From assembly GCA_900551745.1 (NCBI GenBank), contig URXA01000003.1, positions 74,905 through 138,904 on the forward strand: DNA of 64,000 nt. Reading direction: 5' to 3'. The notes beneath the pieces were generated by a model, which was not told the origin of the DNA, did no database searches, and saw only the letters and a list, made by a program, of their open reading frames with translations. Shown in pieces: positions 1-9,340 of this stretch (positions are counted from its first letter, which is position 1; every line of letters begins with the position of its first letter). Origin of the DNA: an uncultured Phascolarctobacterium sp. GTDB lineage: Bacteria > Bacillota > Negativicutes > Acidaminococcales > Acidaminococcaceae. The position numbers and the translations under genes were made by a program.

Positions 1-782
1 ACTAAATTCGTCTTACCACAAAAATTTATTACCTTTTTTTTATTTTTAACTAAATTAATCACCTTATCAGCAACATTTTTATCATTTTTCATCCCTGTAA
101 TAATAAAATAAGCATCATATGACTTAGAAATTTTATCAATCAATTCTGCAAATTTTTCAACAGGCCAATTACGTATGGGATCTTTTGTATTTACACATAT
201 TGCTATTTTTATCGAACTAACCGGAATGTCACCCAGTTCTTTTTTTACGTAATCAATATTTTTCTCCAACGGCCTATTAAATTTTGGCTCTATAAAAATA
301 ACATTAGAATTCCGAGTGAACAGTCTGACTAAATGCTGAAAATTCTCCGCTGCAGAATGTTTTTTCACGTCATATTCTTTTAATCTGAAATAATCAGAAA
401 AAAAGAATCTTTCGCTACCTGTTCTCCAACCAAAAAGACTTTCTGATCCCACTCTTGTAGGTATTCCAGCCAACCACATCATTGCAGACAATCTTATTCT
501 TGGATCTAAAGATATAGAAAGATCAAAATCATATTTTTTTATTTTTTTTGCCATTCTGAAAACTGAAAAATAATCACCTTTGCTTCTATATTTATATGCT
601 ATCACATGTTCAACGTCGTCTACATTCTTAAACAACTCAACCAACTCCGGCTTAACTAAATATGATATCCTGGCATCCGGATATTGCTGTTTCAGTAACG
701 GAATAAGAGTAGTTGCATGTATTAAATCTCCTAAATGCATTACGGCATCAATCAAAATATTATTATACTTGGGCTTCATCAT
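1..782 (-). CDS. Glycosyltransferase family 9 (heptosyltransferase-like), 3' end outside window
   Basis: This frame stays open from an ATG at 782 to the left edge, giving about 260 residues without the C-terminus. The N-terminus reads ILIDAVMHLGDLIHATTLIP, the usual GT9 start (a GD in the first strand-loop), and near the edge comes CGKTNL, matching the G(Q/K)T(S/N)L motif that opens the donor-binding half. Family knowledge: GT9 enzymes transfer heptose or other sugars from nucleotide sugars to LPS core on the inner face of the inner membrane. The ribosome site AGGAG lies 5 bases before the ATG at 782; a second ATG follows directly at 779. It lies 11 bases after the GT8 gene in the same direction, so the two are probably co-transcribed. 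The acceptor sugar cannot be told from sequence. Confidence 0.85.
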   Translation of the reverse strand, partial: MMKPKYNNILIDAVMHLGDLIHATTLIPLLKQQYPDARISYLVKPELVELFKNVDDVEHVIAYKYRSKGDYFSVFRMAKKIKKYDFDLSISLDPRIRLSAMMWLAGIPTRVGSESLFGWRTGSERFFFSDYFRLKEYDVKKHSAAENFQHLVRLFTRNSNVIFIEPKFNRPLEKNIDYVKKELGDIPVSSIKIAICVNTKDPIRNWPVEKFAELIDKISKSYDAYFIITGMKNDKNVADKVINLVKNKKKVINFCGKTNL

Positions 783-793
783 CAACACTCCTG

Positions 794-1735
794 TTATTTA
801 ACAAAAATTTTCAACCATAAATCTGCTATTTTCAGTCTTATAATCTGCCTGCAGATAGATTTCCCCTGCATATTTTTACTCGGCTGTGGCATACTTACTT
901 CTGAAAATTCTGTATTTGATAAATACAAATAATATTTGTCATTAAAACCGCTATATTTTTGAAATTCCCAAGGCTTATATCTACCGGCATAGTGAACAAT
1001 TGCCGGCATTGCTTTTGCACATACTGCAGCATTGCGAAATTTAGAATTGAGTAATATCTTGCTGAATAAATAGAATACAGGTGGAATAACATTCCATCTC
1101 AACGGTATTTCATACCAATTGTTCATAAAAATTTTATTCAGCGCATCCTGATCATGATGCGGCAATTTTTCCTTTTGTGCAAAAGCTAAAATTTTGCTGC
1201 CATAATCATTCAAACGCCATTCTTCAGTATTAATAACCAAAACTCCTGAATTAAAATATCTATAACTATCGGTTAAGCCTATTACAGTTTCTTTCTGTTT
1301 TCGCATTCTTGAAGAGGTAATTATACCATAGTCAAGTATTGCACCCAAAGGCAAATCACCGATATCAACTTTCCATAACTTAATAATATCATCACAAACC
1401 AATAAATCTACATCAAGATAAATAATCTTTTTTACATCCTCTGGAACCAAGTCAGCAATCATTAATCTGAAGTAGGCCGCTCTGCTCACATGTCCGCTTA
1501 AATAAATATTTTTGAGCTTGTCATGTCCTATATTAATAAATTCTATTTTCGCATTAAACTTTTCTACTGTTTTTTTTATAAGTTTTATTTTTTTATCACT
1601 GATATCGTCACTTAAAATAAAAAAATGCAATTTGTCTGCAAATTTTGTATTTTTCAGAATAGATACTGCAACAACTGCTACATGCTGTGCATAGTTATCA
1701 TCAGAAGCTAATATGACATTTATATGTTTATCCAT
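794..1735 (-). CDS. Glycosyltransferase family 8 (LPS hexosyltransferase-like)
   Basis: About 313 residues. The start INVILASDDNYAQHVAV, the metal-binding IYLDVDLLV (DxD), the HHDQDALN block and the late HYAGRYKPW segment are the hallmarks of GT8 retaining transferases such as the WaaJ/WaaO galactosyl- and glucosyltransferases. It probably adds a hexose from a UDP-sugar to the LPS outer core. The reading frame continues upstream to an ATG at 1786, but a TATAAT box overlaps that codon and the ATG at 1735 has AAGGA in good position, so I choose 1735. It is followed 11 bases later by a GT9 gene. Specificity is unknown. Confidence 0.85.
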   Translation of the reverse strand: MDKHINVILASDDNYAQHVAVVAVSILKNTKFADKLHFFILSDDISDKKIKLIKKTVEKFNAKIEFINIGHDKLKNIYLSGHVSRAAYFRLMIADLVPEDVKKIIYLDVDLLVCDDIIKLWKVDIGDLPLGAILDYGIITSSRMRKQKETVIGLTDSYRYFNSGVLVINTEEWRLNDYGSKILAFAQKEKLPHHDQDALNKIFMNNWYEIPLRWNVIPPVFYLFSKILLNSKFRNAAVCAKAMPAIVHYAGRYKPWEFQKYSGFNDKYYLYLSNTEFSEVSMPQPSKNMQGKSICRQIIRLKIADLWLKIFVK

Positions 1736-1885
1736 AATAATATCCTTGTCCAATTCAACAAACTTCCCCTTTGTATACAATTTCATTATACCATATATAC
1801 TAGGATAATACAGCTATCATTTGCTTTACATCACCCTCTATTAACCTTATAATAAAATTATCATTAATATTTTACGGAGGTTAAT

Positions 1886-3670
1886 ATGTTTAAATATCTG
1901 TTATTGACAGCATTATTATATTTTATTTCATATTCATATTATGTAAAAGTATCTCATGGCTTAGGCCATAAAGCAGAATTCCTCCAGCTAAGACGTTTCC
2001 TGCCCTGTGCACTTTTGGCTGTCGCACCTGCTGCAACAGCGCAAATTCAGTTAACTAATAACTTATTACTTACGAGTATGGCAGTTGGTATATCCTGGAT
2101 AATCACCTACCCTTTATTATATTGGGGCACCTATCACAAAAATTCCACTGATTTCGGCTTCCATTTTGATACTGTTTTCGGATTATATATTATAGGCTGG
2201 CTCACAGCATTAAAAATTATTGTACTAAATTTCAACATTTTCCCAATTACTTTTTTGATTCTACTAACAACAGTAGAATTTTTAATTTTGCTTATTCCAA
2301 TTTCACAGTGGATTTTTTATTTTTTATATAAATCATGCATTGACGAAAACAGCATGATGATGCTACAGGAAACACACTACAACGAAATACTAGAATTTTT
2401 CAAATCGTTTTCCATACCTGTTAATTTATTAATTTTCATTATTCCAGCTTCAGTTTACGGTATTTTTATTTATTTAAACATAGATGCCTCCGTAAGTACG
2501 TCAATTTCTATAAATATTTACCAGCTTATAACACTGTTGGCAATCGTTGCTTTCCTCACAATCTATTTATGGAAAAAAGGTAAAGGCGTATTTGTGCGTA
2601 CAGGTATTGTTGAATTATATTTAGATGTCAAGGAATACTTTGAAACAACTAAATTATATACTCAAAACATGAAAGAGAGATTAAAAGATCTTCAGGTTAC
2701 ACCACAAAAACCAGTATTTGATAAACCTTCTACTATTTTGCTGATCATCGGCGAATCAGAATCGCGTGATTATATGAGCGCCTTCAGCGAATGTGAATAT
2801 GATACCACACCCTGGTTAAAAGCAAAAAAAGAAGATCCACATTTTTTACTTTTCCCAAACAGCTACTCCTGCATCGCTCATACAGTTTCCTGTCTAGAAC
2901 GCGCATTAACAGAATTTAATCAATATAATGACAAACAGTTTTATACATCTTGTTCTATTATTGATATTGCGCATAAGGCAGGTTATACAACACACTGGTA
3001 TAGTAACCAGGGGCATTTAGGCTGTGCCGATACTCCTGTAACATTAGTTGCCAACACTTCTCAGACTGCAAAATGGACCAAGCAAAATCTAAATCAGGTA
3101 CAATATGATGAAGCGCTGCTGGAGTATCTCGAAGAAGTAGATCCACAAAAAAACAATTTCGTTGTTATTCATTTAAAAGGCAATCATTTTAATTTTATCA
3201 ATCGTTATCCATCTGAATTCACCAAATGGGGTACTCCTGGTAAATATGACCTGATTTTAAATTATCTGAATTCCATCGCCTATACTGACTCTATTTTAGA
3301 AAAAATCTACGACTACGCTTCTGCGAAGCTTAATCTGCAAGCCATACTTTATTTCTCTGACCACGGAACCCTGCCTGATAAAAGACGTTCGCCTAATTTT
3401 GACGGATTCGGCACTGTACGTATACCAATGTTTGCTTATTTTTCAGATGAATATATACAAAAGAATAAAGAAATTTATCAAACTTTATCAGATAATCAGA
3501 ATAAATATTTTACCAATGATCTAGCTTACGAATTGATGTGCAGTATCTTCAATATAAAATCTAATCATTTTGATGAAACAAACAGTTTGGCTTCACAAAA
3601 ATATAAGTTTACACGAGAAATGCTAAAAACTGATTTAGGGAAAAAATACATAAAAGAAGATAAATTTTAA
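1886..3670 (+). CDS. Phosphoethanolamine transferase (EptA/CptA-type sulfatase fold)
   Basis: 594 residues. The N-terminal ~230 residues hold about five hydrophobic segments; the rest is an alkaline-phosphatase-like domain on the outer side of the inner membrane. The metal-binding IIGESESRDYMSAF is followed by SCIAHTVSCLERALTEFN, where Thr333 lines up with the phosphoethanolamine-accepting threonine of EptA/MCR, and by YFSDHGTLPD (Asp492, His493). Family role: transfer of phosphoethanolamine from phosphatidylethanolamine to lipid A or LPS core, which lowers negative charge and can blunt cationic peptides. The start has ACGGAGG 7 bases upstream. It is transcribed alone and away from the GT8/GT9 pair. 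Whether lipid A or a core sugar is the target cannot be decided. Confidence 0.88.
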   Translation: MFKYLLLTALLYFISYSYYVKVSHGLGHKAEFLQLRRFLPCALLAVAPAATAQIQLTNNLLLTSMAVGISWIITYPLLYWGTYHKNSTDFGFHFDTVFGLYIIGWLTALKIIVLNFNIFPITFLILLTTVEFLILLIPISQWIFYFLYKSCIDENSMMMLQETHYNEILEFFKSFSIPVNLLIFIIPASVYGIFIYLNIDASVSTSISINIYQLITLLAIVAFLTIYLWKKGKGVFVRTGIVELYLDVKEYFETTKLYTQNMKERLKDLQVTPQKPVFDKPSTILLIIGESESRDYMSAFSECEYDTTPWLKAKKEDPHFLLFPNSYSCIAHTVSCLERALTEFNQYNDKQFYTSCSIIDIAHKAGYTTHWYSNQGHLGCADTPVTLVANTSQTAKWTKQNLNQVQYDEALLEYLEEVDPQKNNFVVIHLKGNHFNFINRYPSEFTKWGTPGKYDLILNYLNSIAYTDSILEKIYDYASAKLNLQAILYFSDHGTLPDKRRSPNFDGFGTVRIPMFAYFSDEYIQKNKEIYQTLSDNQNKYFTNDLAYELMCSIFNIKSNHFDETNSLASQKYKFTREMLKTDLGKKYIKEDKF

Positions 3671-3677
3671 ACAACGA

Positions 3678-3724
3678 TTATAACATCAACAATTGTTCTT
3701 CTTGCCTTCTTGTTGATGTATAAC
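3678..3724 (+). other. Imperfect hairpin after the phosphoethanolamine transferase
   Basis: The arms share CATCAACAA/TTGTTGATG plus a further TTATA/TATAA with one bulged base, around an 18-base loop. There is no T-run after it, so it is a weak terminator at best. Its right arm overlaps the -35 element of the promoter for the fucosyltransferase operon. Confidence 0.4.
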
Positions 3725-3738
3725 AGATATGATAAAAT
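3710..3738 (+). promoter_or_regulatory. Putative promoter of the fucosyltransferase / GDP-fucose operon
   Basis: TTGTTG at 3710-3715 and TAAAAT at 3733-3738 are separated by 17 bases, which fits a sigma-70 type promoter. The predicted start of transcription falls inside the inverted repeat that begins at 3739. Confidence 0.45.
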
Positions 3739-3780
3739 AGTTTTAATATTATAAAATTAAAATTTTATAATATTAAAACT
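3739..3780. repeat. Perfect 20-bp inverted repeat with 2-base spacer
   Basis: The left arm (3739-3758) and right arm (3761-3780) are exact reverse complements and wholly A/T except at the outermost positions. The repeat starts directly after the -10 box and ends 19 bases before the fucosyltransferase ATG. It could be an operator, a 5' mRNA hairpin or a cruciform site; it has no GC stem or T-run like an ordinary terminator. Confidence 0.8.
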
Positions 3781-3799
3781 CAAATATTGGAGATATATT

Positions 3800-4867
3800 A
3801 TGAAAGACAAACTTATCAAGTTAATGTATAAAATAAACTTAGAAAATTTAATGGACTCATATAGGATATTTAGATACAAAATATATCCACGGCCTGTTAA
3901 TATAATAAACACTAACGAAAGGGTTTCATATGCAGGTTGGTGGAGTTGTAATAATTATGAGAATGAATGGCTTCTACGCTTCATTAAATTAAAGATTAAA
4001 AACTACGAAAATTTCGATATAAGATTTTACAGTGTTTTCAATGATGATTCAGAAGCAATCAAATTAAACTGCAAAAAATATCAAGGGAAGAAGATTTTTT
4101 ATTTTGGAGAAAATCTAACGCCCTACATCAACCACGGTCAAGCAAAAGTCAATAATTATTACTTTAAAAGACGTATAGACTGGATGATAAAATCATACTC
4201 TGATTATTTAATACCTGATGTAGATCTATCCCTAGGATTTGCAGATATCAGCAATAATAAATATTTAAGATTTCCACTATGGATATTCCAAGAAGATTTT
4301 TTCCCTGTAGAATCTACTTACAATGATATAAAAAATATTATTCACAGTGTAAATTCTACAAAATCAATATGTGCTAAAAAATGCATTTGTATCAATTCCC
4401 ATGATGGATTGGGCTTAAGAACAAAAATAGCAGATGATTTGGAAAGTGTATTAGATATAACATATGCAGGAAAATGGAGAAATAACACCTCTGAACTTTG
4501 GGATAAATATGATAATGATAAATTAAGATATATGAATTTATTCCAATTTAATATTTGTTCAGAAAACATGAATGCACCAGATTACTGCTCAGAAAAAATT
4601 TTTGACAGCTTCAGAGCTGGCTGCATACCGATTTATGCTGGTTCCTTAAATAATCCTGAACCCAATGTAATAAACAAAGACTCCGTTATTCTCTGGAATT
4701 TAGATGGCGATAATACAGAGAATATTAAACTAATTAAAAGATTGAAAAGTGATGAATCATTTTATAATAAGTTTATGCAACAAGATAAATTTTTACCTTC
4801 TGCTGCTGAATATATTTATGATAGATTCATTAAATTAGAAAATAAATTGAAAGAAACTTTATCATAA
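3800..4867 (+). CDS. Glycosyltransferase family 10, probable alpha-1,3-fucosyltransferase
   Basis: 355 residues, no membrane segment. The C-terminal half holds the GT10 donor-binding signature: NICSENMNAPDYCSEKIFD followed by AGCIPIYAGSLN. In the family this contacts GDP-fucose, with the conserved acidic residue of the SEN block and the (T/S)EK motif. Family role: transfer of L-fucose from GDP-L-fucose to GlcNAc or Glc in an oligosaccharide, in bacteria usually LPS or O-antigen. The context agrees, since the next four genes make GDP-L-fucose and are in the same operon (18 bases to gmd). The start has GGAG 7 bases upstream. Codon use is strongly A/T biased, more so than gmd-manC. Linkage (1,3 versus 1,4) cannot be read from sequence. 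Confidence 0.85.
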   Translation: MKDKLIKLMYKINLENLMDSYRIFRYKIYPRPVNIINTNERVSYAGWWSCNNYENEWLLRFIKLKIKNYENFDIRFYSVFNDDSEAIKLNCKKYQGKKIFYFGENLTPYINHGQAKVNNYYFKRRIDWMIKSYSDYLIPDVDLSLGFADISNNKYLRFPLWIFQEDFFPVESTYNDIKNIIHSVNSTKSICAKKCICINSHDGLGLRTKIADDLESVLDITYAGKWRNNTSELWDKYDNDKLRYMNLFQFNICSENMNAPDYCSEKIFDSFRAGCIPIYAGSLNNPEPNVINKDSVILWNLDGDNTENIKLIKRLKSDESFYNKFMQQDKFLPSAAEYIYDRFIKLENKLKETLS

Positions 4868-4885
4868 TGAAAGGTAGCTTTTTGT

Positions 4886-5935
4886 ATGAAAACAGCGTTA
4901 ATAACAGGTATAACCGGACAAGACGGATCATATTTAGCAGAATTTTTATTGGAAAAAGGTTATGCAGTACATGGCATTATACGGCATTCTTCCATCAGCA
5001 ATACTTCTCGTATAAATCACTTACTGGCAAATAAAAGAATAACACTCCACAACGGTGATCTTACTGATTCTTCCAGCCTTATTAGAATTATCAATTTGGT
5101 AAAACCAGATGAAATATATAATTTAGCAGCTCAAAGTCATGTGCAGATATCTTTTGACGTACCGGAATATTCCGGCGAGGTAGATGCTTTAGGTGTTCTG
5201 CGTATATTGGAGGCAGTACGTATTTTAGGTATGGCTAAAACATGTCGTATTTATCAGGCATCGACCAGCGAGTTATATGGAAAAGTGGCAGAAGTACCAC
5301 AGCGTGAAACAACGCCGTTCCATCCATATAGTCCCTATGCAGTAGCAAAGCAGTATGGCTTTTGGATTACTAAAGAATATAGGGAAGCATATGGAATGTT
5401 TGCTGTAAATGGCATTCTTTTTAATCATGAATCAGAACGTCGCGGGAAGACCTTTGTAACTCGTAAAATAACTTTAGCCGTCAGTCGTATTTCCTGTGGC
5501 TTGCAGGATCACCTGGAGCTTGGTAATCTAGATTCTTTGCGTGACTGGGGATATGCTAAAGATTATGTGGAATGTATGTGGTTGATGCTACAGCACGATG
5601 TTCCAGAAGATTTTGTTATTGCTACTGGTGAACAGCATACCGTAAGGGACTTTACTGAAAAAGCTTTTAAAGAAGTTGGAATTAATATTCGCTGGGAAGG
5701 CGAAGGTATCAATGAGAAAGGTTACAATATTGCAACAGGAAAAATGCTGGTTTGTATTAATGAGCAGTGGTTTCGACCAACTGATGTAGATAACCTGTTG
5801 GGTGATCCAACAAAAGCAAAGACAGTTTTAGGATGGAATCCTCAAAAGACTTCTTATGAAGAACTGATTAAAATCATGATTAATCATGATTTTAAGTTAG
5901 CTAAACGAGAAGCAACAATAAAGCAAGTCAGATAA
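4886..5935 (+). CDS. gmd: GDP-mannose 4,6-dehydratase
   Basis: 349 residues (E. coli Gmd is about 373), short-chain dehydrogenase fold. The NADP-binding glycine motif is TGITGQDGSYLAEFL at residues 7-21. The catalytic set is visible as Thr127 and Glu129 in QASTSELYG and Tyr151/Lys155 in YAVAK; NHESERRG is also typical of Gmd. It converts GDP-D-mannose to GDP-4-keto-6-deoxymannose, the first committed step to GDP-L-fucose. The gene sits between the fucosyltransferase and fcl (15-base gap) in one operon. Assignment is secure. Confidence 0.96.
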   Translation: MKTALITGITGQDGSYLAEFLLEKGYAVHGIIRHSSISNTSRINHLLANKRITLHNGDLTDSSSLIRIINLVKPDEIYNLAAQSHVQISFDVPEYSGEVDALGVLRILEAVRILGMAKTCRIYQASTSELYGKVAEVPQRETTPFHPYSPYAVAKQYGFWITKEYREAYGMFAVNGILFNHESERRGKTFVTRKITLAVSRISCGLQDHLELGNLDSLRDWGYAKDYVECMWLMLQHDVPEDFVIATGEQHTVRDFTEKAFKEVGINIRWEGEGINEKGYNIATGKMLVCINEQWFRPTDVDNLLGDPTKAKTVLGWNPQKTSYEELIKIMINHDFKLAKREATIKQVR

Positions 5936-5950
5936 GGAGTCATAAATAAA

Positions 5951-6892
5951 ATGGAAAAAAGTTCCAAAATATATGTAGCCGGGCATAGCGGTATGGTCGG
6001 CAGCGCTATTGTACGCGAGCTCCAACGACATGGCCATACAAATATTATTACTCGAACGCACAGTGAACTTAACCTGTGCCGCCAAACAGAAGTTGAAAGT
6101 TTCTTTGCAACTGAAAAACCGGAATATGTTTTTTTAGCAGCAGCTAGGGTTGGTGGCATTGCAGCTAACAATGAGGCTTTAGCCGATTTTATGTACGATA
6201 ATATGGTTCTAGAAATGAACGTTATTAATAGTGCTTGGAAAAACGGCTGCAAAAAGCTGGAATTTCTTGGTTCGTCTTGTATTTATCCGCGTATGGCACC
6301 ACAACCTATGAAAGAAAGTTATCTTTTGACTGGCGCTCTGGAAAAAACGAACGAGGCCTATGCGCTTGCAAAAATCAGCGGTTTAAAATATTGTGAATTT
6401 TTAAATCGTCAGTATGGTACGGATTATATTAGCATAATGCCTACGAATTTGTATGGCCCTAATGATAATTACCACCCCACTCACAGCCATGTATTACCCG
6501 CTCTTATTCGCCGTTTCCACGAAGCTAAGCTGCAAAATTTATCGACTGTTACCTGCTGGGGCGACGGAAGTCCATTACGCGAATTTTTATATGTAGATGA
6601 TCTGGCAAACCTATGTGTTTTCTTAATGAACAATTACAGTGGTAACGAAACCGTAAATGCCGGTACTGGTAAAGAAATTACGATTAAGGCACTGGCCGAA
6701 CTTATAGCTAAAATCGTTGGTTACACAGGCGAAATACGTTGGGATAAAAGCAAACCCAATGGAACCCCGCGCAAACTATTAGATGTATCGAAAAGTTCTG
6801 CGCTAGGCTGGAATTATAAAACAGAGCTTGCCGAAGGACTTCATTTGGCTTATGAAGATTTTCTAAATAATCCAATGCGTGCTGAACGCTAA
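5951..6892 (+). CDS. fcl: GDP-L-fucose synthase
   Basis: 313 residues, extended SDR fold. The start YVAGHSGMVGSAIV is the cofactor loop of Fcl/WcaG, GSSCIYPRMAPQPMKE gives Ser108 and Cys110, and Tyr137/Lys141 (YALAK) are the catalytic pair. It epimerises and reduces GDP-4-keto-6-deoxymannose to GDP-L-fucose with NADPH. With gmd it completes the pathway that feeds the upstream GT10 enzyme. The ribosome site AAGGAG is well placed. manC follows after 34 bases. Confidence 0.96.
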   Translation: MEKSSKIYVAGHSGMVGSAIVRELQRHGHTNIITRTHSELNLCRQTEVESFFATEKPEYVFLAAARVGGIAANNEALADFMYDNMVLEMNVINSAWKNGCKKLEFLGSSCIYPRMAPQPMKESYLLTGALEKTNEAYALAKISGLKYCEFLNRQYGTDYISIMPTNLYGPNDNYHPTHSHVLPALIRRFHEAKLQNLSTVTCWGDGSPLREFLYVDDLANLCVFLMNNYSGNETVNAGTGKEITIKALAELIAKIVGYTGEIRWDKSKPNGTPRKLLDVSKSSALGWNYKTELAEGLHLAYEDFLNNPMRAER

Positions 6893-6926
6893 TTCAGCTA
6901 AATTATATAAAAGCAGGTTACAAATT

Positions 6927-8240
6927 ATGAATATCATTTTACTCTCCGGCGGTAGCGGAAAGAGACTTTGGCCGCTCTCCAATGATATACGCTCAAAGCA
7001 ATTCATTAAAATATTTAAAACAGCAGACGGAAATTATGAATCTATGCTACAGCGTGTTTACCGGCAGATACGTACAGTCGATATAGATGCGTCAGTAACT
7101 GTTGCTACTTCTAAAACACAGGTCTCAGCTATTTGTAACCAGTTAGGTGACAATGTCAGTATTTCCGTCGAGCCATGCCGTAGAGATACTTTTCCTGCTA
7201 TAGTTTTGGCAATTTGCTATCTTCATGATGTTTTAGGAATAAGCGCTGAAGAAGCTGTTGTTATCTGCCCTGTTGATCCTTATGTTGACAACGAATATTT
7301 TGCTTCTCTAAAGGAATTAAGCAAAATAGCGCAACAAGAAGAAGAACTTGTTTTATTGGGAATTACACCTACTTATCCTAGCGAGAAATATGGTTATATC
7401 ATTCCCGAAACAGATGAAACTGTCAGTCAAGTAAAAAACTTTAAGGAAAAACCGAATACAGCAACAGCGAAAGAGTATATCCGTCATGGAGCCTTATGGA
7501 ATGGCGGAGTTTTCGCCTGTAAACTAAAATATGTTTTAGAAAAAGCACATACACTGCTAAATTTTACTGATTATTATGATTTATACGCAAACTATAGTAC
7601 TTTGCCGAAAATAAGCTTTGATTATGCGGTAGTTGAACAGGAAAAACACATAAAGGTCAAACGTTTTTCCGGATCGTGGAAAGACTTAGGTACTTGGAAC
7701 ACTTTGACCGAAGCGATGGAAGAACATGTTATTGGGCAGGCTATTATGAATACCAAATGCCACAATCTGCATGTTGTGAACGAACTTGACATTCCCGTAT
7801 TATGTATGGGTCTGAAAAATATGGTAGTTTCTGCCAGTCCTGAAGGTATTCTGGTAGCTACTAAAGAAGACTCCAGCTATATTAAACCATTTGTGGATGA
7901 AATCAGTCAACAGGTGATGTTTGCTGAAAAATCTTGGGGAAACTTCCGCGTTTTAGACGTAGGAATAAATAGTCTAACAATCAAGGTAAGCTTAAAAGCA
8001 GGCAATAAAATGAATTACCATAGTCACGAACGCAGAGACGAAGTCTGGACGATTATCTCCGGCACTGGTCGAACTATTGTTGATGGAATGGAACAGTATG
8101 TAACAGCCGGTGATGTAATAACCATGCAGGCTGGCTGCAGACATACGATTATTGCAGAAACCGAACTTGAAGTACTGGAAGTCCAGATTGGCAGGGAGAT
8201 AAGTGTTCATGATAAGAAAAAATTTAAATTGGAAGAATAG
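6927..8240 (+). CDS. manC: Mannose-1-phosphate guanylyltransferase (type II-like, C-terminal cupin)
   Basis: 437 residues from the ATG at 6927, which follows AGCAGG; an upstream in-frame ATG at 6879 lies inside fcl and is rejected. The N-terminal nucleotidyltransferase starts ILLSGGSGKRLWPLS and holds the KEKPN-type sugar-phosphate loop (FKEKPNTATA). The C-terminal ~110 residues form a cupin with NYHSHERRDEVWTIISG, as in ManC/AlgA enzymes that may also have phosphomannose isomerase activity. It makes GDP-mannose from Man-1-P and GTP, the substrate of gmd. A separate manA overlaps its 3' end, so the isomerase step may be duplicated. No phosphomannomutase gene is in the window. Confidence 0.93.
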   Translation: MNIILLSGGSGKRLWPLSNDIRSKQFIKIFKTADGNYESMLQRVYRQIRTVDIDASVTVATSKTQVSAICNQLGDNVSISVEPCRRDTFPAIVLAICYLHDVLGISAEEAVVICPVDPYVDNEYFASLKELSKIAQQEEELVLLGITPTYPSEKYGYIIPETDETVSQVKNFKEKPNTATAKEYIRHGALWNGGVFACKLKYVLEKAHTLLNFTDYYDLYANYSTLPKISFDYAVVEQEKHIKVKRFSGSWKDLGTWNTLTEAMEEHVIGQAIMNTKCHNLHVVNELDIPVLCMGLKNMVVSASPEGILVATKEDSSYIKPFVDEISQQVMFAEKSWGNFRVLDVGINSLTIKVSLKAGNKMNYHSHERRDEVWTIISGTGRTIVDGMEQYVTAGDVITMQAGCRHTIIAETELEVLEVQIGREISVHDKKKFKLEE

Positions 8241-9237
8241 AAAAAAAATTAATAATCCTAAACCATTTTTATTGCAGCCAGCATGTAAAGAAGCAATTTG
8301 GGGTGGTCAAAAGCTAAAAGAACATTTTGGAAAGCAGGCAAAATTAGATAATATTGCTGAAACCTGGGAATGCTCTACACATCAGGAAGGTCCAAGCATT
8401 GTATCTACAGGAGAACATATGGGAATGCTGTTGACAGAAGTTCTTCAAAAACACCCAGAATATTTAGGTACTCATCCTCGTACTAAAGGTGAATTACCGA
8501 TATTGGTAAAATTCATTGATGCAAATCATAAACTATCTGTTCAGGTACATCCTGATGATGAATATGCAAAACTTTATGAGAATGGGCAATTTGGCAAAAC
8601 AGAAATGTGGTATGTGCTGGATGCTGATAAAGAAGCGAAGCTTATTTATGGTTTCTCCAATGATATGGATATCTCTGATGTTATACAAATCTTGAAAAAT
8701 GGAACAATTGAAAAATATTTACAGAAAGTAAAAGTGCAAAAGAATGATGTATTTTATATCCCGGCAGGAACTGTACATGCTATAGGTGCTGGTAATCTTA
8801 TTGTTGAAGTACAAGAAAGCTCGAATCTTACCTATCGATTATATGATTATGACCGTATAGATAAGCAGGGCCAAAAACGTGAACTGCATATAGAAAAAGC
8901 ACTAGCTGTTTTAGATCTAAAGGGCAAAGCAACTCCAAGACAGCCACTACGGGTACTGCGCTATACACCCGGCAGTGCTACGGAATTTTTATGTCGATGT
9001 AAATACTTTCAAGTTGAAAGATTGCTGATAAATACAGACAAGGAAAGGCAATTGGTACAATTATATACAGGCAGTAATTCTTTTCAAGTTTTACTCTGTA
9101 TAGATGGTGGAGGGCGGTTACTAATGGCTGATAATGAAAACTTGACCTATAGTAAAGGTAATTGCATTTTTATTCCAGCTGATACCGGCATGTTAAAGTT
9201 ATCTGGTTCGGCACAGTTTTTAAAAATATCGTGTTAA
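8203..9237 (+). CDS. manA: Mannose-6-phosphate isomerase, class I
   Basis: Up to 344 residues. LLQPACKEAIWGG opens the cupin; the zinc ligands are visible in LSVQVHPDDEYA (Gln, His), KTEMWYVLDA (Glu) and IPAGTVHAIGAG (His). It interconverts fructose-6-phosphate and mannose-6-phosphate, feeding GDP-mannose and GDP-fucose synthesis. The start is uncertain: GTG 8203 lies 4 bases after GGGAG and ATG 8209 lies 10 bases after it. Both overlap the end of manC by about 35 bases, which suggests translational coupling. It is the last gene of the fucose operon, before a strong terminator. Confidence 0.92.
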   Translation: MFMIRKNLNWKNRKKINNPKPFLLQPACKEAIWGGQKLKEHFGKQAKLDNIAETWECSTHQEGPSIVSTGEHMGMLLTEVLQKHPEYLGTHPRTKGELPILVKFIDANHKLSVQVHPDDEYAKLYENGQFGKTEMWYVLDADKEAKLIYGFSNDMDISDVIQILKNGTIEKYLQKVKVQKNDVFYIPAGTVHAIGAGNLIVEVQESSNLTYRLYDYDRIDKQGQKRELHIEKALAVLDLKGKATPRQPLRVLRYTPGSATEFLCRCKYFQVERLLINTDKERQLVQLYTGSNSFQVLLCIDGGGRLLMADNENLTYSKGNCIFIPADTGMLKLSGSAQFLKISC

Positions 9238-9340
9238 GGCTTAAAGTCATTAAATTTTCTTTTATAGAAATTATTAAAAAATCAGCTGTACTGAATTATG
9301 GCTATAAATATTGATTACAGTGATTATAATTACATTAATA

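Noticed and set aside
3678..3724. Hairpin after the phosphoethanolamine transferase as an intrinsic terminator
   Set aside because: AT-rich, 18-base loop and no T-run; kept only as an imperfect hairpin.
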